From Rhodospirillaceae bacterium (GTDB taxonomy: Bacteria; Pseudomonadota; Alphaproteobacteria; JABSOH01), in contig JAHDDM010000086.1 in the NCBI GenBank assembly GCA_020629355.1, positions 1-5,839 of the forward strand: a stretch of DNA of 5,839 nucleotides, written 5' to 3'. Positions 1 to 5,839 of this stretch are shown piece by piece. The translations under genes were made by a program, and so were the position numbers. The notes below the pieces were generated by a model. It made no database searches and had not been told where the DNA came from. It worked only from the letters and a program-made list of their open reading frames with translations. Position 1 is the first letter of the stretch. Each line of letters begins with the position of its first letter.

Positions 1-50
1 TGGCAGTGGGGAATGTGGTGAAAAGACTCTTATGGCAAACGCGGATATAG
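1..50 (+). CDS. Possible C-terminal tail of a convergent gene (partial, unidentified)
   Basis: Reading from base 3 on the plus strand gives 15 codons, AVGNVVKRLLWQTRI, ending in TAG at 48-50. The hydrophobic and basic composition looks like a plausible protein C-terminus. The stop falls just before the large inverted repeat at 53-95, beyond which lies the stop of the minus-strand transporter gene, so the arrangement fits two convergent genes. This is inference: 15 residues are too few to identify a family, and a second plus-strand frame is also open from the edge to a TGA at 131-133, although that one would run through the hairpin and into the transporter gene. No function is proposed. Confidence 0.3.
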   Translation, partial: AVGNVVKRLLWQTRI

Positions 51-52
51 CC

Positions 53-95
53 TATAGCCAGTCTCACATAATCAATTTATGTGAGACTGGCTATA
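53..95. terminator. Perfect 19-bp inverted repeat, candidate bidirectional terminator
   Basis: Bases 53-71 (TATAGCCAGTCTCACATAA) are the exact reverse complement of 77-95, with a 5-nt loop at 72-76, so either strand's RNA would form a 19-bp hairpin. The transporter stop codon (91-93) lies in the right arm, and a possible convergent gene stops at 48-50. Position argues for transcription termination or 3'-end protection. Neither side is followed by a T-run, so this is not a canonical intrinsic terminator. It could act with Rho, as an RNase-blocking 3' stem-loop, or be a short dispersed palindromic element. The repeat itself is certain; its role is inferred. Confidence 0.5.
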
Positions 96-990
96 CATCA
101 CGCGCTGATGGTGGCACTGGTGCGTTCTTTTGAGACCTATCCTTGAGCCATAACCCGAAGAGCACAAGGCCAAGTGCAAATAGTGCATGCAAGGAAACGG
201 GTTCGTTCAGTCCGATTGCGCCTAAAAATAGCGCGGTAAACGGTATTAAATACGCTACTTGCGCCGTATTGACTGAACCGACGCGTTTGATCAGCTTCAG
301 ATACAAAAGATAGGCAAAGAAACTGCCCAACAGCCCGTGGGTTAGGATAAAGCCGTAGCTGTGCATGGGCAGGTTGGTGAAATCTGGTGCTTCCCACAAC
401 ATAGCTGGAGTCAAGGCAAGGGCGGCAAAACCGTTGATCAGCAGAGCTTGTACGCGCAAGGGGATCACGGGTAAAGAGCGGGCAAAAACATTGGCATATC
501 CGTACAGGCCAGAGGCCAATACCGCGAGGGTAAATCCCCAGGCCGAGGCAAAATCACCCACCGAGAGCATGGGCAGAAACAAGACCAGAATCCCTAAGAA
601 GCCGCACAATAGCCCTAAAAAGCCGTTTCGGGTTATTTTCTCATCTGTCAGGAATATAGCCGCCAACAGCATGGTATAGAGCGGCACTGTGGCATTGCCA
701 ATCCCTGCCAGAACACTGGTGATATACTGCTGCCCTAAGGCAAATAACGAAAAAGGCAGCGCAATCGCCACTGTCCCCATCACGGCGAAACGCCAGAACA
801 GGTTGAAATTCCAGTGGACTTTTCTGAGGTATGGCAATGAAATCGGCACAAACAACAGAAAAGCCGTTATTTGTCGCGCCCAAACGATACTAAAGGGCGG
901 TAAGTCTTCCAGCAGAATCTCGTTGATGGCAAAGGAATTGCCCCAACAGAGCGACAGTAAAATCAGCAATATCCAGTCGAGTTTTTTCAT
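91..990 (-). CDS. EamA/DMT-superfamily transporter
   Basis: This encodes an inner-membrane permease of 299 residues, the usual size for the two-repeat, ten-helix EamA family of the drug/metabolite transporter superfamily. The protein is hydrophobic almost throughout. Each half shows family features: the N-terminal helix carries the SLCWGNSF signature (13-20), and a short acidic element recurs at the equivalent place in the two repeats (LTDEKIT 114-120 and LNEPVS 261-266). A polar tail follows residue 282. I chose the ATG at 990 because MKKLDWILL begins directly before helix 1 and the TAAAATG junction with rodA leaves a single base between stop and start. An ATG at 1032 would add 14 residues and overlap rodA, with no Shine-Dalgarno sequence. 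No good ribosome site is visible at 990 either, so expression probably depends on coupling to rodA. Members export amino acids, metabolites or drugs, or flip lipid-linked sugars; the substrate here cannot be inferred. Confidence 0.87.
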   Translation of the reverse strand: MKKLDWILLILLSLCWGNSFAINEILLEDLPPFSIVWARQITAFLLFVPISLPYLRKVHWNFNLFWRFAVMGTVAIALPFSLFALGQQYITSVLAGIGNATVPLYTMLLAAIFLTDEKITRNGFLGLLCGFLGILVLFLPMLSVGDFASAWGFTLAVLASGLYGYANVFARSLPVIPLRVQALLINGFAALALTPAMLWEAPDFTNLPMHSYGFILTHGLLGSFFAYLLYLKLIKRVGSVNTAQVAYLIPFTALFLGAIGLNEPVSLHALFALGLVLFGLWLKDRSQKNAPVPPSARDV

Positions 991-991
991 T

Positions 992-2143
992 TTAGCCGTT
1001 TCTGAGACTATTATATTGATGGATATAGGCATTCAGTATCAAGCCAAACGCGGCCATGCTCGTCCAGAGGCTTGTTCCGCCATAAGACAGAAATGGCAAT
1101 GGAATGCCCACCACAGGCAGGAGTCCCATGACCATGGCAAGATTCACAATGCTCTGGATGACCCAAAGACTGCCGATGGACAGCACCATAAGCCGTGCAA
1201 ATGTGCTCCGCATGACCGAGGCCGTTAGAATACAGTAGAGCATCAAGACAAGCAGGAGGAGGAGTATGACCATACTGCCCCAGAAGCCGAACTGTTCTGC
1301 ATGAAGCGAGAAGATGAAATCGGTATGTTTTGCAGGAATAAAGCCTAAGAGATTTTGTGTACCTTGTAGCATACCATTGCCCCATAACCCGCCAGAACCA
1401 ATGGCGATTTTCGATTGCATCAATTGATAGCCGGCACCGAGCAAATCTTTTTCAGGATTCAGAAACGATGTGATGCGTTGGCGTTGGAATTCATGCAGCA
1501 AGAAATTCCAGACCAGTGGTGCGGAGACAATGAGTATCCCGATGAGGCTGGCAAATTTTTGCCACCGCACCCCAATCAGAAAGAACACCATAATCCCGAC
1601 AAAGAGGATCATTAACGATGTTCCGAGGTCTGGCTGGCGCATAATCAAGACGAAGGGCACAGCGATAATTGCGACTGGTGCGATGAGATACGGGAGCGAG
1701 AAGACTTCTTTCGGATGTAGCAGATGGAAATAGCGTGCCAAGGCGAGAATAATGAAAATCTTCATGGGTTCCGAGGGCTGAAGCGACAAGGAGCCAAAGG
1801 TAAACCACCTTTGTGCGCCCATATTGCTACTGCCGAAAAAGGGAATCAGCACGAGCAGAAGAATATTGCAACCATAGAGCCAATAGGCTGCTTTTAGCCA
1901 GGTTTCCAGGGGGACAAGAAGAATAAAGACAACAATGCCTAGCCCGAATAGCGCGCGGTACAGGTGGGCTATAGCCCACGGCTGCATATTTGATGCAGCC
2001 GTGTATAGGATAAAGACCGCCAGAGCAATCATCGTCAGCAACAGCAACAGGCCAAGAACAAAACCCCATGTTGCCATGAGCCGTATCTGTTCGGACTGCA
2101 AATGCAAGAAACGGATAAAGGGATGTTTTGCGAATCTCGTCAT
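992..2143 (-). CDS. rodA: Rod-shape SEDS peptidoglycan glycosyltransferase RodA
   Basis: RodA (MrdB) polymerises lipid II into glycan strands for lateral-wall growth, paired with PBP2. The product is 383 residues, slightly longer than E. coli RodA (370), with about ten membrane helices after a short cytosolic N-terminus. SEDS signatures are present in order: LQPSEPMKI (121-129), RQPDLGTS (169-176), the loop PEKDLLGAGYQLMQSKIAIG (230-249), then AKHTDFIF (271-278), and PVVGIPLPFLSYGGTS (343-358). D275 in HTDF aligns with E. coli D262, the essential aspartate of the extracytoplasmic loop, so the enzyme should be active. The start at 2143 overlaps the mrdA stop in an ATGA, which supports this ATG over the internal M23 and implies translational coupling. 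Its own Shine-Dalgarno sequence is weak. The early coding region also holds an unusual double palindrome (1964-2003). Confidence 0.96.
   Translation of the reverse strand: MTRFAKHPFIRFLHLQSEQIRLMATWGFVLGLLLLLTMIALAVFILYTAASNMQPWAIAHLYRALFGLGIVVFILLVPLETWLKAAYWLYGCNILLLVLIPFFGSSNMGAQRWFTFGSLSLQPSEPMKIFIILALARYFHLLHPKEVFSLPYLIAPVAIIAVPFVLIMRQPDLGTSLMILFVGIMVFFLIGVRWQKFASLIGILIVSAPLVWNFLLHEFQRQRITSFLNPEKDLLGAGYQLMQSKIAIGSGGLWGNGMLQGTQNLLGFIPAKHTDFIFSLHAEQFGFWGSMVILLLLLVLMLYCILTASVMRSTFARLMVLSIGSLWVIQSIVNLAMVMGLLPVVGIPLPFLSYGGTSLWTSMAAFGLILNAYIHQYNSLRNG
1964..1979. repeat. 16-bp perfect palindrome inside rodA
   Basis: GTGGGCTATAGCCCAC is its own reverse complement over all 16 bases. It lies in the codons for W56 to H60 of RodA, in the loop between the first two membrane helices. 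Its last three bases (1977-1979) are also the first three of the hairpin at 1977-2003, so the two foldings compete for those bases. The symmetry is directly visible; any function, such as a dimeric protein site or RNA structure, is unproven. Confidence 0.6.
1977..2003. repeat. 11-bp perfect inverted repeat with 5-nt loop inside rodA
   Basis: CACGGCTGCAT at 1977-1987 is the exact reverse complement of 1993-2003, separated by ATTTG (1988-1992). In the rodA mRNA this forms a GC-rich hairpin about 140 nt after the start codon, directly followed by the 16-bp palindrome. There is no T-run after it, so it does not look like an intrinsic terminator. It is fully within coding sequence and codes for ordinary residues (Y47 to P55/W56), so coincidence remains possible. 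Confidence 0.6.
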
Positions 2144-3996
2144 GCTTTATCTGCCGTGAGCGATGAAGATGCAATCATCCCAATCTGTGCCATTCTATAG
2201 AACAGATCACGCGCGATGGGCGCGGCACTTCGCCCGCCAGAAACACCGTGTTCCACCAGCACGGCGACGACATAGCGCGGATCATGCACTGGTGCGAATC
2301 CCGTAAATAAAGCATGATCACGCAAATGCCAGTCGATATCTTCTTTGCGAATCCCTGCTGCGCGTTCGCTTCGACTGATTCGGCGAACTTGCGTCGTGCC
2401 AGTTTTGCCTGCCATGTCAAAGCCCCAATCTTCACCTATTCTGGAGCGCCACGCTGTGCCAGAGGGTACATTGACGGCATCAATGAGCGCATCACGAACA
2501 ATGCGGAAATGGGATCTGGGGATATTGACCTGCCGTGCGGGGGCAGTTTGAATATTCAAGTTTTCTTTGTCGTACTGCAAACGGTGTCCAAGGGCGGGTG
2601 TGGGTAAAATGCCGCCATTGATGATGCTGGCATAGGCACGGGCGAGTTGCAGTGGCGTGGTCAAAAGAAACCCTTGTCCGATACCGTGAATCATCACTTC
2701 GCCTGGATAGAATGGCTCGTTAAATTTTTGCTTTTTCCATGCGGTGTCTGGCACGAGGCCGGCTTTCTCATTGTCCAAATCAAGACCGCTTTTGTTGCCG
2801 AGGCCTAATGTCCGTGCCATTTCGGCAATGGCTTCAATGCCTATCTGTCGCGCGGTCTGATAGAACCAGACATCACAAGATTGCGCTATGGCCTGATGCA
2901 TGTCCATGTGACCATGACCATGTTTTTTCCAGCAATGAAAACGCGCATTGCCAACAGTGACATGACCGCCACAGAAATGGCGCGTTTCAGGCTGGATTCC
3001 AGCACGGAGTGCTGCCAGTGCAACAATAGGCTTAAAAGTCGAGCCAGGAGCATAAAGGCCGCTTATGGCTTTGTTGACTAAAGGCTTCAGAGGGTCTTCT
3101 TGCAATGCCTTCCAGGCTTTTTGTGATAATGACTTTTTGAACTCATTGGCGTCATAAAAAGGATGCGAGGCCAAAGCCACGACCCCGCCGCTAAAAGCAT
3201 CCAGCACCACTGCTGTTGCAGAGCGATGCTCCGCTATTCTCTGCATGGCATATTTCTGTAAATCACCATGCAGATGCAGTTGAATATTTGCCCCAGCTTG
3301 GCTGTTGGTGCGCTCAATCTCTTGCAGGCGTTTGCCATGGACATCGACTTTTAAGGACTGTTTGCCTACCTTGCCCTGTAGAGCCTCTTCGTATTGAGCC
3401 TCGATACCTGCCTTGCCAACACGAAACTCTTCGAGCAAAGCATGTGGGGTCTTTGCGCGGTCTGCCTTGTCTGCACGACCAACATAGCCTGTGATCGGAG
3501 TATAACTTGGATGATAATACTGTCGTCGTACCTGCTGGCGGATACTGAACTTTGGCAGCTTCGGACGATGAAATTCCAAGCGTTCCAATTGCTCAGAGCT
3601 TATATTGCGCAACATCGGCAAAGGCCGTTGGTGGCGGCTCAGAATCCTGTCGGTAAACAGGGATTCAGTCTCTGGATCAAGATTAAGCTGCTTTAAGGTT
3701 TCTTCTAATCGTGCAGTCTCAAGATCATTGAATTCCTCAAGCAGAACCAGGTCGTACTCAGCAATACTATCGGCGATTTTATAGCCACGGGCATCTAATA
3801 TTGCGCCGCGCTTGGGGAGCAGAACTTCAAAATCCGTCTGATTGCGTTTGGCTTCGGTGCGATAATGTCTGCCTTCGGTAATTTGCAGATGAAACAGTCG
3901 CGCGCCAAGAACACTGAGACCCACTGCCGTACCACCCAACACAATCAAGCCACGGCGATTGATGGTACGTCCCTGCTGTTCGTGATCCAGAGGCAT
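2140..3996 (-). CDS. mrdA: Penicillin-binding protein 2, elongasome peptidoglycan transpeptidase
   Basis: PBP2 is the class B D,D-transpeptidase that crosslinks new lateral-wall glycan made by RodA. It is 618 residues, typical for the family. A single N-terminal membrane anchor (about 16-35) leads to a periplasmic pedestal starting with PKRGAILDARGYKIA (61-75), then TGYVGR (169-174) and the GKAGIEAQYEEALQGKVG stretch (194-211). The transpeptidase domain covers about 255-605 with all three active-site motifs: S319-T-F-K322 (nucleophile), S373-C-D375 and K531-T-G533, plus GIGQG at 438-442. C342, C355, H361 and C374 fall at or near the positions of the zinc ligands reported for E. coli PBP2 (D350, D365, H371, C384), surrounded by extra histidines. 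The start at 3996 lies 11 nt after mreD; its Shine-Dalgarno is only an AGG at 4007-4009 inside the mreD stop region, suggesting coupling. The stop overlaps the rodA start. PBP2 is the classic mecillinam target. Confidence 0.97.
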   Translation of the reverse strand: MPLDHEQQGRTINRRGLIVLGGTAVGLSVLGARLFHLQITEGRHYRTEAKRNQTDFEVLLPKRGAILDARGYKIADSIAEYDLVLLEEFNDLETARLEETLKQLNLDPETESLFTDRILSRHQRPLPMLRNISSEQLERLEFHRPKLPKFSIRQQVRRQYYHPSYTPITGYVGRADKADRAKTPHALLEEFRVGKAGIEAQYEEALQGKVGKQSLKVDVHGKRLQEIERTNSQAGANIQLHLHGDLQKYAMQRIAEHRSATAVVLDAFSGGVVALASHPFYDANEFKKSLSQKAWKALQEDPLKPLVNKAISGLYAPGSTFKPIVALAALRAGIQPETRHFCGGHVTVGNARFHCWKKHGHGHMDMHQAIAQSCDVWFYQTARQIGIEAIAEMARTLGLGNKSGLDLDNEKAGLVPDTAWKKQKFNEPFYPGEVMIHGIGQGFLLTTPLQLARAYASIINGGILPTPALGHRLQYDKENLNIQTAPARQVNIPRSHFRIVRDALIDAVNVPSGTAWRSRIGEDWGFDMAGKTGTTQVRRISRSERAAGIRKEDIDWHLRDHALFTGFAPVHDPRYVVAVLVEHGVSGGRSAAPIARDLFYRMAQIGMIASSSLTADKA

Positions 3997-4007
3997 AATT
4001 CAGAAAC

Positions 4008-4517
4008 CTAAAGAGGAGTCATCATATTACGGCGGAAACGGTTGCCGATATACAGTACGATAGCGAAAAGTATGGGAAACAGCAAGATTGCCGCCACAGA
4101 ATCAAAAACCAATCGCCGAGACGGCAGGGTACCTTCGCTCAGGATATACTGAATCAATATCTGCCCACCCTGATACAGCAGCAAAAAGCTGATAAATAAC
4201 AGCCAGCTTCGTGGCAGTGAAAAGCGTACAGCAGAACGGCTGAGCAGTTGGATATAGGGCAGAATCAACACCAGCAACAGACTGCTACTGCCCAGAGTCC
4301 CCCCTTGTATACTGTCGATCATCAGACCGAAAATAAACAGTAGCCATAGTGGAAAATCGCCAGCCGTAAGGATCACTGCGATACAGAGACAGATAAGCGG
4401 TAAATGCTGCAAAGGCGCAATGGTCTTAAAAAAGTGCGGTGCAGCACTGATCGATAAACAGAGCGCAAAGATCACGACCATGATCCCCCAATTCAGTATG
4501 CGCCCGCCGCCACTCAT
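4008..4517 (-). CDS. mreD: Rod shape-determining membrane protein MreD
   Basis: MreD is a small integral inner-membrane protein that links MreC and MreB to the RodA-PBP2 synthase. The product has 169 residues, normal for the family, with about five or six hydrophobic helices (roughly 10-28, 38-52, 55-70, 77-93, 104-125 and 138-157) and a basic C-terminal end (NRFRRNMM). The most recognisable stretch is GLMIDSIQGGTLGSSSLLLV (64-83), matching the family's GL-x-x-D-x-x-x-G-x-x-LG pattern. The sequence is otherwise poorly conserved, as is usual, so position after mreC is strong supporting evidence. The ATG at 4517 overlaps the mreC TGA (ATGA) and has AAGGT at 4527-4531, nine bases upstream, so start and coupling are well supported. 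Confidence 0.93.
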   Translation of the reverse strand: MSGGGRILNWGIMVVIFALCLSISAAPHFFKTIAPLQHLPLICLCIAVILTAGDFPLWLLFIFGLMIDSIQGGTLGSSSLLLVLILPYIQLLSRSAVRFSLPRSWLLFISFLLLYQGGQILIQYILSEGTLPSRRLVFDSVAAILLFPILFAIVLYIGNRFRRNMMTPL

Positions 4518-5353
4518 GACTTATCTACCTTGGGGACAATCACACCAATATAGCGCAACAGATCAAGATCATAATCAAGCTTAACCTCAATGCTATCTTT
4601 ATCGACATGCGTAACCGTTCCGATCACGAGGCCGCTTGGTAAATAGCTTAAAAAACGTGACGAGACCACAGGATCACCTTGGACAATACGCGCGAGAGAC
4701 TGTTCGTGATATTCCAGTTTGGCGATACGATGCCCTTGCCCTGCCAGCATGGCTTGAATCCCATCCTGCCCAACCTGCACTGGAACACGGCTATCTGGAT
4801 GACTAAGCAGCATGATGTCTTTGCGTTTTTCGGTATTTTCCTCAGTGCTGAGTAACCGCCCAATCAGGGCATTGCGGCTGATTACGGCGGCAAAGTCTGG
4901 CAGTTCTGCAAAGTCTTCTGTTGCCAGCTCCAGCCTCTGAGCTGAAGGCAAACGCTTGCTGATCCGAAAATGCTTAATCTCGCCTTCGAGAGCAGGTGGG
5001 ATAGCCTGGAAATGGCTGTTCAGTTGACGGTTTTCAATCTCGAGAGCCTGAGCATACTGTCGCCAGAGCCGGAGGTTTTCATTTTCCTCGCGTAGAAAGG
5101 CCAGTTCTTCTGCCTGATTGAACAATCGGCTGGTAAAGTCCTGTACTGAAATAACCTGCTGATTACCCAGAGCAATAACGTTATCCAAGGGCTGGAAAAT
5201 CTTGTCAATCACACGCCGCACAGGGTTCAATGTTGCGGGGTTCATCCCGTCAATGACAAGAATGATCAGAGCCAAGCCCGCCAGAACCAAATGACCACGG
5301 CGCTTCAGGTGGCGTTGATAATATAGACTAAAGACTTGCGAGAACCCTGCCAT
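4514..5353 (-). CDS. mreC: Rod shape-determining protein MreC
   Basis: MreC is a bitopic inner-membrane protein whose periplasmic part activates PBP2 and organises the elongasome. This product is 279 residues. It has a basic cytosolic start (YYQRHLKRRG, 11-20), one membrane segment (about 21-36), a helical probably coiled-coil stretch rich in Glu, Leu and Gln (about 78-114), then the beta-barrel domain. That domain is recognisable from ISRNALIGRLLS (158-169), LLSHPDSRVPVQVGQDGIQAMLAGQG (182-207), IVQGDPVVSS (223-232) and LPSGLVIGTV (238-247). The start at 5353 is preferred over the upstream ATG at 5527: it follows AAGGG by nine bases, sits 13 nt after mreB, and gives a normal MreC N-terminus. 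The 58-residue extension would lie inside mreB and looks like frame-shifted MreB. The gene ends in an ATGA overlap with mreD. Confidence 0.95.
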   Translation of the reverse strand: MAGFSQVFSLYYQRHLKRRGHLVLAGLALIILVIDGMNPATLNPVRRVIDKIFQPLDNVIALGNQQVISVQDFTSRLFNQAEELAFLREENENLRLWRQYAQALEIENRQLNSHFQAIPPALEGEIKHFRISKRLPSAQRLELATEDFAELPDFAAVISRNALIGRLLSTEENTEKRKDIMLLSHPDSRVPVQVGQDGIQAMLAGQGHRIAKLEYHEQSLARIVQGDPVVSSRFLSYLPSGLVIGTVTHVDKDSIEVKLDYDLDLLRYIGVIVPKVDKS

Positions 5354-5362
5354 CAGAGGATG

Positions 5363-5367
5363 CCCTT
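5363..5367 (-). promoter_or_regulatory. Ribosome binding site of mreC
   Basis: AAGGG on the minus strand lies nine bases before the ATG at 5353 and abuts the mreB stop codon (5367-5369), with its first A being the last base of that TGA. It decides the mreC start against the longer frame beginning at 5527 inside mreB, and suits reinitiation by ribosomes finishing mreB. Confidence 0.7.
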
Positions 5368-5839
5368 CATAGATCAGAGACCAACACACCCTGCAAATTG
5401 TTGGTCTCCTCAAGGCAGCGTCCGATTCCATTGACAACACAGTGCAACGCCTCATCCGCAACAAATACGGGCAGAGCAGTACTGAGACGCAAGACTTCAT
5501 CAATATTGCGCAATAAAGCCCCGCCACCTGTTAAATATACACCATTATCGACAATATCCGCGCCTAATTCTGGTTCGGTGTGCTCTAGCGCGGTTTTTAC
5601 GCCCTCAATAATCTGGCCTATGGGTTCGATCAGAGCCTCGTGAATCATCTGTTCGGTGACTTCCATCTCTTTCGGAACGCCATGTACCAGATCACGGCCT
5701 TTGATGGACATGGTTTTGCCAACACCATCCTTGACGGGCATGGCAGAGCCTATCTCTTTTTTAAGATGCTCTGCACTGGCCTCACCAATCTGTAAATTGT
5801 GATGACGGCGGATATAGGCAATAATATTCTCGTCCATAA
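5367..5839 (-). CDS. mreB: Actin-like cell-shape protein MreB (C-terminal part, cut by window edge)
   Basis: MreB is the bacterial actin homologue that polymerises on ATP along the inner membrane and directs elongasome movement. About 156 C-terminal residues are in the window; comparison with E. coli MreB (347 residues) puts the first one near residue 190, so a little over half the gene lies to the right. The ATG at 5837 is an internal methionine in the segment MDENIIAYIRRHHNLQIGEA, not the start. Also visible are KKEIGSA (26-32 of the visible part) and the nucleotide-binding YLTGGGALLRNID (101-113), followed by the HCVVNGIGRCLEE helix (132-144). The two bases before the ATG are TT, so the preceding residue is F, L, I or V. 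This is the first visible gene of the operon; its promoter is outside the window. The reading frame is intact to its TGA. Confidence 0.96.
   Translation of the reverse strand, partial: MDENIIAYIRRHHNLQIGEASAEHLKKEIGSAMPVKDGVGKTMSIKGRDLVHGVPKEMEVTEQMIHEALIEPIGQIIEGVKTALEHTEPELGADIVDNGVYLTGGGALLRNIDEVLRLSTALPVFVADEALHCVVNGIGRCLEETNNLQGVLVSDL

Noticed and set aside
365..679. A 104-codon plus-strand open frame antisense to the transporter.
   Set aside because: It has a basic, non-globular composition and is fully contained within a conserved membrane protein gene on the other strand.
991..1032. A 14-residue N-terminal extension of the transporter, starting at the ATG at 1032.
   Set aside because: It would overlap the end of rodA by about 40 bases without a Shine-Dalgarno sequence, while the ATG at 990 begins just before the first membrane helix.
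689..1228. A 179-codon plus-strand open frame antisense to the transporter and rodA ends.
   Set aside because: Its protein is low in recognisable structure and crosses the junction of two well-supported minus-strand genes, so it is an antisense shadow.
1011..1385. A 124-codon minus-strand open frame overlapping the rodA 3' part.
   Set aside because: It is a different reading frame of rodA. The rodA frame holds all SEDS motifs without interruption, so there is no frameshift to explain.
1969..1976. Octamer CTATAGCC shared by the rodA palindrome and the 3' hairpin (52-59).
   Set aside because: An eight-base match between two sites in a window this long is expected by chance, and the rest of the two structures is unrelated.
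2140..2143. The ATGA overlap of mrdA and rodA as a possible fusion or frameshift point.
   Set aside because: Both proteins have full family length and intact ends. This is ordinary translational coupling.
3394..3696. A 100-codon plus-strand open frame within mrdA.
   Set aside because: It is antisense to the PBP2 pedestal region, with no family resemblance, no ribosome site and no neighbour support.
5354..5527. A 58-residue N-terminal extension of mreC, starting at the ATG at 5527.
   Set aside because: It lies wholly in the mreB coding region and its 13-nt spacer and has no MreC-like features. The start at 5353 has a well-placed AAGGG and gives a standard MreC N-terminus.

Overview
The window carries most of the rod-shape (elongasome) gene cluster of a Gram-negative bacterium. 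It is probably an alphaproteobacterium: the order mreB-mreC-mreD-mrdA-rodA in one unbroken run is common there, whereas E. coli keeps mreBCD and mrdAB apart. The MreB C-terminal half also has alphaproteobacterial-style wording (RRHHNLQIGEASAEHLKKEIG). Base composition is near balanced, with no abrupt change that I can see. I would not name a genus.

Everything clearly coding is on the minus strand, read from right to left. The 3' half of mreB enters from the right edge (5839-5367). It is followed by mreC (5353-4514), mreD (4517-4008), the PBP2 gene mrdA (3996-2140), rodA (2143-992), and a ten-helix EamA/DMT-type transporter (990-91). Junctions are extremely tight: 13 nt, an ATGA overlap, 11 nt, an ATGA overlap and 1 nt. 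This is the pattern of one translationally coupled operon whose promoter lies outside the window, upstream of mreB.

The five shape genes form one machine. MreB filaments on the inner membrane face, with MreC and MreD spanning the membrane, position and activate RodA (SEDS glycosyltransferase) and PBP2 (transpeptidase), which build lateral-wall peptidoglycan. All catalytic signatures I could check are intact: STFK, SCD and KTG in PBP2, and the HTDF aspartate in RodA. The last gene is not a known elongasome component; its substrate cannot be read from sequence.

At the left end, a perfect 19-bp inverted repeat (53-95) overlaps the transporter stop codon. A short plus-strand frame ending at 50 may be the tail of a convergent gene, so the hairpin probably separates two converging transcription units. 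Inside rodA a 16-bp palindrome abuts an 11-bp hairpin (1964-2003). No intergenic stretch exceeds 300 bases, and I see no RNA genes, CRISPR arrays, insertion sequences or phage genes. This is essentially a conserved housekeeping region. The points worth a second look are the Cys/His-rich putative metal site of PBP2, the coupled transporter and the two hairpin regions; I do not see evidence of a new system.
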